Assembly: GCA_041488155.1 (NCBI GenBank)
Contig: JBGPOS010000020.1
Coordinates: 1-52,824 of the forward strand
DNA: 52,824 nucleotides
Direction of reading: 5' to 3'
Origin: JBGPOS01 sp041488155
Lineage (GTDB): Bacteria; Chloroflexota; Dehalococcoidia; Tepidiformales; Tepidiformaceae
Below, piece by piece: positions 47,968 to 52,824 of the stretch (position 1 is its first letter; each line of letters starts with the position of its first letter). Under the pieces are notes generated by a model that was given only the letters and a program-made list of their open reading frames with translations, was not told where the DNA came from and did no database searches. Position numbers and translations under genes: made by a program.

Positions 47968-50172
47968 GTGCGCAAGCGGTGGGTGGCCCTCGCGACACTC
48001 TGCGCCCTCGTCGTCCTGGCGCAGACGCCGGCGCCGGGCTTCGCTGAGGCTCTCGGCGACGACGCCGATCGGGTCGTGGTCCAGTTCCGCACCGGAGTCG
48101 AAGGTCAGTCGACCACCGGCGGCAGCCAGGCGAGGTCGCTGGAAGAGCTGGGCTTTCGCACGCTGAGGGTCCCCGCCGGGCAGAGCCGCGACCAGTTCCT
48201 CGCCGAGCTCCGCAGCCAGCCTGGCGTGGTGTCGGCGGCGCCCGAAGCGAGAGTCTTCGCCGCCCTGGCCCCGTCGGACCCCTACTACCTCGCTAACCAG
48301 GCTGCCTATCTGAACCAGATCGGGACGCCGGCCGCGTGGGACCTTGCGACGGGCAACAAGCAGATCGTGGTCGCCGTCCTCGACTCCGGGACGGACCTCG
48401 CTCACCCCGACATCGCCTCACGACTCTGGGAAAACTCCCTCGAGACCGCCGACGACGGCATCGATCACGACGCAAACGGCTGCATCAACGACCGCAACGG
48501 CTGCCGCTTCATCGAACTGACGACCGACCGGGCCACGCGCTGCGGCTACAGCAGCTCGGCGCGGACAGGCGCAGTGCTCGACGACCACGGCCGCCCGGGA
48601 AGTGCGAGCCATTCCCACGGCACGATCGTCGCCGGCATCATCGGGGCCGCCGGGAACAACGGCGTCGGCGTCACGGGCGTCGCCTGGAACGTGCGGATCA
48701 TGACGGTCAAGGTGCTCGACTGCGGCACGGGGAAGGGTGGCGCGCCCAGCGGCGACATCTCGGACGTCGCCTTCGGCATCGACTACGCCCGCCGCATGGG
48801 GGCGAACGTCATCAGCCTCAGCCTCGCCAGCGCCCCGGGCGACCAGACAGCCGACCAGCCGATCCTGCGGCAGGCCATCCAGGCGGCGCAGGACCAGGGC
48901 ATCATCATCGTGGCCGCGGCGGGGAACCATCAGGCGGGCGATAGCCAGGTGGGCCCCGGCTACCCGGCAGCCTATACCCAGTACCCCAGCGTGGTCGCGG
49001 TCGGCGCTTCCGACAACCTCAACGGGAATACCTGGGCGTCCTACAGCAACTATGGGCCAGCCATCGATTTCGCGGCTCCGGGGTCGAACATCGTGAGCAC
49101 GGTCCGCAGCGACCTCGGATTACCGAACCCCTACGGCGTGGCTGAACAGGGCACCAGCTTCGCTACGCCGTTGGTGGCGGGCATGTTCGCATTGATGATG
49201 TCGCGCAATTCGCGGCTGGCAGGCGCGGATTACATCCAGATCGCGCGGGACACAGCGACACCCGCCGCGCCCGCCCCGCACGGGCAGAACTGGGCCGGGT
49301 CCGGCATCATCAACATCGGCGCGGCGGTGGCGCGCGTCCCGCTTTCGCTGAGCGGCAGCGTCCTCAACGACTGGAAGGACGCCCCCGCTGGCACCGATGT
49401 CCGCGCCTCGATCGATGGCAAAGAGTGCGGCGCTGTCCTCAGTACCACCTTCGGCGTGGTCTCGCGGTACACCCTCAAAGTGAAGCCGGTCGCCGAGACA
49501 GTGGGGTGCGGCGAGCCGGGCAAGACCGTGCGGCTGACGATTGCCGGCGTGGCCGCTGTCCCCATCTTCCTCTGGGGCGGCCCCGATGAGGACATCGGCA
49601 TGGCCAACCGCGACATCAGCACCGTCTCGCCGCCGCCGGGCACGATCGTCGTCCAGACCCTGAACGGCGTCTGGAGCAACATCGCCCACCTCGATCTTGC
49701 TGGCACACTTCCACAGTCGCTCTCGTATGTGCCGAACGCCTGGGGCGTCGCTCTCCACTGGGACCCTCTGAAGCCAGGCGTCGATGGGAGCGGGGGCTAC
49801 CAGCGCTTCGCCCGCCAGGCCCCCACCTACGTCAGCGATTGGACCGCGGTCCAGACCTACGATGCCTACTGGGTGAACGGAGCCTCGGCGAACATCGCCA
49901 ACATCAACCCCAACCCGCGGCCGGGACGCGTCATCGCACTCCAGGCGGGCTGGAACAACTTCGTCTACACCGGCACGAGCGCCGCCGTCGCCGACGCTCT
50001 CTCCGACGTCGGCGGGAAGTACACCCAGGTCCTGCAGTACGACAACGGCGCCCGGGCGTGGCTCTCGTTCGTCCCGGGGCAGGCGCGGTATCTCAGCGAC
50101 TTCGGTGGTCTGTTCACGCTGAAGGTCTATTGGATCTTCATGAAGGAGCCGGCTTCGCTGACGATGAGGTAG
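47968..50172 (+). CDS. Subtilisin-like serine protease (S8)
   Basis: A 734-residue secreted protease. Signal peptide to about residue 27, an N-terminal prodomain, then the catalytic triad Asp139 (AVLDSGTDLAHP), His217 (SHSHGTIVAG) and Ser397 (GTSFATPLVAG), with Asn320 (AAAGN) for the oxyanion hole. The last 300 residues are a beta-rich extension without a recognised domain. GTG start; GGGAGG lies 4 nt upstream. It probably acts outside the cell. Confidence 0.92.
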   Translation: MRKRWVALATLCALVVLAQTPAPGFAEALGDDADRVVVQFRTGVEGQSTTGGSQARSLEELGFRTLRVPAGQSRDQFLAELRSQPGVVSAAPEARVFAALAPSDPYYLANQAAYLNQIGTPAAWDLATGNKQIVVAVLDSGTDLAHPDIASRLWENSLETADDGIDHDANGCINDRNGCRFIELTTDRATRCGYSSSARTGAVLDDHGRPGSASHSHGTIVAGIIGAAGNNGVGVTGVAWNVRIMTVKVLDCGTGKGGAPSGDISDVAFGIDYARRMGANVISLSLASAPGDQTADQPILRQAIQAAQDQGIIIVAAAGNHQAGDSQVGPGYPAAYTQYPSVVAVGASDNLNGNTWASYSNYGPAIDFAAPGSNIVSTVRSDLGLPNPYGVAEQGTSFATPLVAGMFALMMSRNSRLAGADYIQIARDTATPAAPAPHGQNWAGSGIINIGAAVARVPLSLSGSVLNDWKDAPAGTDVRASIDGKECGAVLSTTFGVVSRYTLKVKPVAETVGCGEPGKTVRLTIAGVAAVPIFLWGGPDEDIGMANRDISTVSPPPGTIVVQTLNGVWSNIAHLDLAGTLPQSLSYVPNAWGVALHWDPLKPGVDGSGGYQRFARQAPTYVSDWTAVQTYDAYWVNGASANIANINPNPRPGRVIALQAGWNNFVYTGTSAAVADALSDVGGKYTQVLQYDNGARAWLSFVPGQARYLSDFGGLFTLKVYWIFMKEPASLTMR

Positions 50173-50232
50173 GGCACCTGGAATGCCAGCCGAGCGTTCC
50201 CCCTTCGACCACCGGGGCGCGACACTCGAGCC

Positions 50233-50715
50233 ATGGACGGCGAACGCTGCGGCTACCCCACGAAGGCGGGACACCACTGTGGCTGGCCTGCGGCCGAATG
50301 CCGGGTGCCGTGGCATCGCCAGCGACCGGCCGTGCCGGGCACAGGCCCGGCGCCCTCGCCGGCCACGCCACAGCCCGCGGGCGTCGAGGAGCACGACCTC
50401 CGGGCCCTCGCCTGGTGGGTCATCGCAGAGACCCTCGGGAACCGCATCGACCCTCCGAAGGCGAGCGTCGTCAACGCCATCATGCGCACCCTTTCGTCGC
50501 TCGGCCCGGAGCCCGCCGGCGAAGAACGGGCCCTCGAGGACGTGGTCCTGCGGGGGCTACTGATGCACGGCATCCCGCCCCGCGACGAGGAAGAATGGGT
50601 TCGCGCGGCGGAGCTGTTCGACGACGAAGCGCTGGCCGAGTTTCGCCGTTGGGCGGTGCTACTGGGTGAAGCCGACAGCGACGACCGCCTGGAGCCACTC
50701 GTCCCGGGGGAGTGA
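50233..50715 (+). CDS. Small protein with N-terminal Cys motif
   Basis: A 160-residue protein. The first 30 residues, RCGYPTKAGHHCGWPAAECRVPWHR, carry a Cys/His arrangement like the DUF5763-type zinc-binding leader (C.x.TKxGxxC...C..H). The rest is acidic and helical (LAWWVIAETLGNRIDPPKAS, then AELFDDEALAEFRRWAVLLG). Function unknown. Its 3' end overlaps the convergent lipoprotein gene by 57 bases. Confidence 0.6.
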   Translation: MDGERCGYPTKAGHHCGWPAAECRVPWHRQRPAVPGTGPAPSPATPQPAGVEEHDLRALAWWVIAETLGNRIDPPKASVVNAIMRTLSSLGPEPAGEERALEDVVLRGLLMHGIPPRDEEEWVRAAELFDDEALAEFRRWAVLLGEADSDDRLEPLVPGE

Positions 50716-51180
50716 GGTGCTGGCGATGCTGATGTGCCCTTTGTCGTCCAGGATCAACACCGTTGTGGTAGCGATTTCAGAGAGCTGCTTCCGTACGAAG
50801 GCGACTGTCCGCCCGTCGGCGCGAACCCCCCGGATCGTGACAATGTTCGAATCGCTGGCCTGGATCTTCGCGGCGAGGGTGGCGATGGTGACGCCCTTGT
50901 ACGCGCCCCCCGCGATGATCTCGACCACGGGCAGTGTCCGAAACTCCGCGACCGTCGGGTAGAACTGCGCCTTGAGGCTGGAAACAGCCACCGCCGGACC
51001 ATCGTTTGGTACCGGAGTGGGCGTGGGCAGGAGTGGCTCGGACGGCGGCTGAGTCGAGAGGCTCGCACCACCCGCAGGCGACGCGTCTTTGCTCGTGGCG
51101 TCGTCGCCGCAGGCGTAAGCAGCGAGCGTTGCAATCGAGAGGGCAGCGAGCACAGCTCGGAACGTGAAGGTTCGCGACAT
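50659..51180 (-). CDS. Secreted lipoprotein, function unknown
   Basis: A 173-residue lipoprotein (lipobox AYAC, Cys at about residue 24) with a PLLPTPTPVPN-type linker. The folded part (FRTLPVVEIIAGGAYKGVTI, then VTIRGVRADGRTVAFV) weakly resembles the small ligand-binding or molybdopterin-oxidoreductase-like beta domain, but I cannot assign it. Start ATG at 51180. The 57-base overlap with the convergent gene is unusual. Confidence 0.6.
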   Translation of the reverse strand: MSRTFTFRAVLAALSIATLAAYACGDDATSKDASPAGGASLSTQPPSEPLLPTPTPVPNDGPAVAVSSLKAQFYPTVAEFRTLPVVEIIAGGAYKGVTIATLAAKIQASDSNIVTIRGVRADGRTVAFVRKQLSEIATTTVLILDDKGHISIASTSLPRDEWLQAVVAVGFTQ

Positions 51181-51236
51181 GCGTTCGAGACTAGGTGCCC
51201 GGCCTGCTGGAGGCAACGCCTGCGTAAACGAGCGGT

Positions 51237-52049
51237 TTAGTGGCCGACCGCGGGCGGAGTGGCCGTTGGGGAGGCCGGGGGCGCCGGCTGGATGATCGTC
51301 GGCCCGCCGCCGACCCCGGCCGCGTAGGCCTCGTTCACGGTGTTGATAGCCTGGTTCACGGCTGGCTCGAGCCCGCTCTTCTTCACGCGAGCGTCGCTGA
51401 GCACGGCAGTGCTCGTATCGAGGATGCCCTTCAGGCGCGCCTTCTGGAGGTCGTCGAGCGGCTGCAGCCGGGCAAGGTCAGCCAGTTCTCGCGCCTCACG
51501 CTGGAGGTTACCGATGTCTCCGGCGGAGATGTCGCCCCGCGAGGAGAGCCGCTGGATCTCGTAGACCCGCGCCTCGGTCTGGCTGAGCTGCACGTTCACC
51601 CGGTCGTCCCCGCGGGAGAGGGTGTACTGCAAACGCTCGTTGGCGAGCTTGAAGGTGTAGTTCCAATCGCCCGGGACAGAATGCCCGGCGGTGACAAAGC
51701 CGTAGGTGACCAGGGCGAGGAGGCCGGCGAAGCTCGCCATCGCCAGCCCGGCCGCGGCGCTGCCGAGGCGCAGCCCGGGAGCGGCCGGGAGCGGCGCCAC
51801 GAGCGGCTCGCGCGCCTCGGCGAGGAATTTAGCCTTGAGCGAGGCCTCGAAGTAGTAGCTGGGCTGCTCGGCGGCGAAGGTGGTCTCGACTCCTGCCGAG
51901 AGGTCCAGCATCGGCCCCAGCCACTCTGCTTCGGCGGGATAAAGGCTGAGCACGAAATCCACGTCGAGCCCGTCGTCGATGAGCGACTGCGCCTCGGCGT
52001 AGAGGTCAGCTTCGTAAGCCGGCCGCCGGTCGAAGAGAGAGAGCCTCAT
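51237..52049 (-). CDS. DUF5667-type membrane protein, partner of the ECF sigma factor
   Basis: A 270-residue protein with one membrane segment (about residues 96-120) between a cytoplasmic N-terminal part and a periplasmic DUF5667-like part (HSVPGDWNYTFKLANERLQY), ending in a PPASPTATPP tail. It starts within the stop codon of the sigma gene (ATGA) and probably controls it, as anti-sigma factors do. The N-terminal part lacks the usual zinc anti-sigma motif HxxxCxxC. Confidence 0.72.
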   Translation of the reverse strand: MRLSLFDRRPAYEADLYAEAQSLIDDGLDVDFVLSLYPAEAEWLGPMLDLSAGVETTFAAEQPSYYFEASLKAKFLAEAREPLVAPLPAAPGLRLGSAAAGLAMASFAGLLALVTYGFVTAGHSVPGDWNYTFKLANERLQYTLSRGDDRVNVQLSQTEARVYEIQRLSSRGDISAGDIGNLQREARELADLARLQPLDDLQKARLKGILDTSTAVLSDARVKKSGLEPAVNQAINTVNEAYAAGVGGGPTIIQPAPPASPTATPPAVGH

Positions 52050-52615
52050 TGGGGCTGGACCAGTTGCTGCAGTTTGGCGATCGCCTTGTGCTGGAGGACT
52101 TTCACGTTGTTCTCGGTCTTCTTGAGTGCCTCGGCGGTTTCCGCCACCGAAAGCCCGGCGCCGAAGCGGAGGGCGATAACCTGGCGTTGCGCTTCTGGGA
52201 GCTTTCCGGTCGCCTCTCGGACAACCTGCATTGTGAACTGGAATTCAACGGCGGTGACGTGGTCCTGTGAAGTGTCCTGGATGAGCTCCGTGAGCGGTGC
52301 GGTGGCGCTGCGGGTCTTCTGGCGTCGCACGTGGGAGACAACCTCGTTACGTGCGATCCGGAACACCCAGGCGCCAAATGGAAGGCCTCGCCAGGTATAA
52401 CCTCCGATGCTGTGGATGATCCGGAGGAAGATCTCCTCGGTCACATCCTCGGCGTCTTCGCTATTGCCGAGACGAGCGGCGACGTAACGGTAGACCTTCG
52501 GGAAGTAGTATTCGTAGAGGTCCGAGAGGGCGCCCTGGTTGCCGCCTCTTGCGGCTTCGACGACAGCCCGTTCGTCGAACTCGGGGACCAACTCTTCCAC
52601 CGTCCGGTTCACCAA
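52046..52615 (-). CDS. ECF-type RNA polymerase sigma factor
   Basis: A 189-residue sigma factor of the extracytoplasmic type. Region 2 is YRYVAARLGNSEDAEDVTEE and FGAWVFRIARNEVVSHVRR; region 4 is LPEAQRQVIALRFGAGLSVA then TENNVKVLQHKAIAKL. The start is TTG at 52615 (or GTG three bases on); AGGTGG lies 8 nt upstream. A palindrome is located 59 bp upstream (52674-52689). It probably directs genes for cell-surface stress. Confidence 0.88.
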   Translation of the reverse strand: MVNRTVEELVPEFDERAVVEAARGGNQGALSDLYEYYFPKVYRYVAARLGNSEDAEDVTEEIFLRIIHSIGGYTWRGLPFGAWVFRIARNEVVSHVRRQKTRSATAPLTELIQDTSQDHVTAVEFQFTMQVVREATGKLPEAQRQVIALRFGAGLSVAETAEALKKTENNVKVLQHKAIAKLQQLVQPQ

Positions 52616-52673
52616 AGCCAGCCACCTGGGCCGCGCCGGTTACTCTGAAGCCGAGCGTCCTCCTTTCCAAGAT

Positions 52674-52689
52674 AGGCATGGGTATGCCT
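52674..52689. promoter_or_regulatory. Palindrome upstream of the ECF sigma gene
   Basis: AGGCATGGGTATGCCT: perfect 6-bp arms around GGGT. It could be an operator or part of the autoregulated promoter. The remaining sequence to the window end (52690-52824) has no supportable gene. Confidence 0.45.
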
Positions 52690-52824
52690 TTGGTACTAGA
52701 GATAACGTCGGCTTTGGGCAAAGGTTAATCCCGGGGCGTCATGACGGAGGGGTGTCAGGCGAGGGATCCGGGAGGGGCTTGGACTGGGGTGGCGGCGGCC
52801 CTTTGCAGGCGGCCCAATCCGCCG

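Noticed and set aside
52461..52721. 86-codon frame overlapping the start of the sigma gene
   Set aside because: It overlaps the sigma gene in another frame, is Arg/Gly-rich and shows no family motif.

Overview
The window is GC-rich chromosomal DNA from a bacterium whose gene set fits a Chloroflexota-type organism, perhaps Dehalococcoidia. The hints are a Mycobacterium-like CysM/CysO cysteine route, many secreted lipoproteins with Thr/Pro/Ala linkers, a tandem of PEP-mobile-domain proteins, and frequent leaderless starts (TAnnnT box 6-8 nt before the start codon, no Shine-Dalgarno). There is no rRNA or tRNA, so the taxonomic guess is weak. I ran no searches; family calls rest on motifs read from the translations.

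Region by region. 1-2.5 kb: cupin, small membrane protein, HicBA toxin-antitoxin pair, SDR oxidoreductase. 2.5-7.3 kb: a lower-GC island of three translationally coupled minus-strand genes: an alpha-CTD/sigma-region-4/HTH fusion, a winged-helix-like protein and a GHKL (MORC/Hsp90-like) ATPase. It is bracketed by an inverted pair of ~85-bp repeats. This is the best candidate for an undescribed system. 7.3-11.2 kb: DUF3500 protein, HEPN-like pair, luciferase-like flavin oxidoreductase, small membrane protein, SWIM zinc-finger protein. 11.4-18.5 kb: one tight minus-strand gene train with an Rrf2 regulator, cysteine synthase, a MoaD-MoeB fusion, a CysO-like sulfur carrier, CysM, DinB and a tungstate ABC transporter (TupABC). 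18.6-19.5 kb: two VapB antitoxins and one VapC that appears to start at CTG. 19.5-24.8 kb: a four-copy repeat, two tandem PEP-mobile-domain proteins, an MFS exporter. 24.8-26.6 kb: a lower-GC pair of secreted proteins (M23-like and hypothetical).

26.8-34.9 kb: metabolic genes (enoyl-CoA hydratase, alpha/beta hydrolase, methyltransferase, DUF433, DUF362, flavodoxin, CopD-like protein), then CorA, HtpX and a GNAT-like protein. 35.0-37.8 kb: a small protein plus TetR behind a strong operator, an MFS transporter and a Cys-cluster HTH protein. 37.9-42.6 kb: a BrnT-like toxin that looks frameshifted with its RHH antitoxin, DUF6941, an SH3 lipoprotein, fructose-6-phosphate aldolase, an ORF6N protein with a degenerate mini-copy, and a metallophosphoesterase. 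42.7-46.2 kb: ABC-2 exporter, methyltransferase, SpoU-type rRNA methyltransferase. 46.3-50.2 kb: two paralogous lipoproteins followed by a subtilase. 50.2-52.8 kb: a small Cys-rich protein, a lipoprotein, and an ECF sigma factor with a DUF5667-type membrane partner.

How they work together. The sulfur/tungstate train suggests that sulfur-carrier chemistry, cysteine synthesis and tungsten-cofactor supply are transcribed together under an Rrf2 repressor that has a palindrome in its own promoter. Several small dispersed repeat families occupy the intergenic regions and in places form promoter flanks or gene ends.
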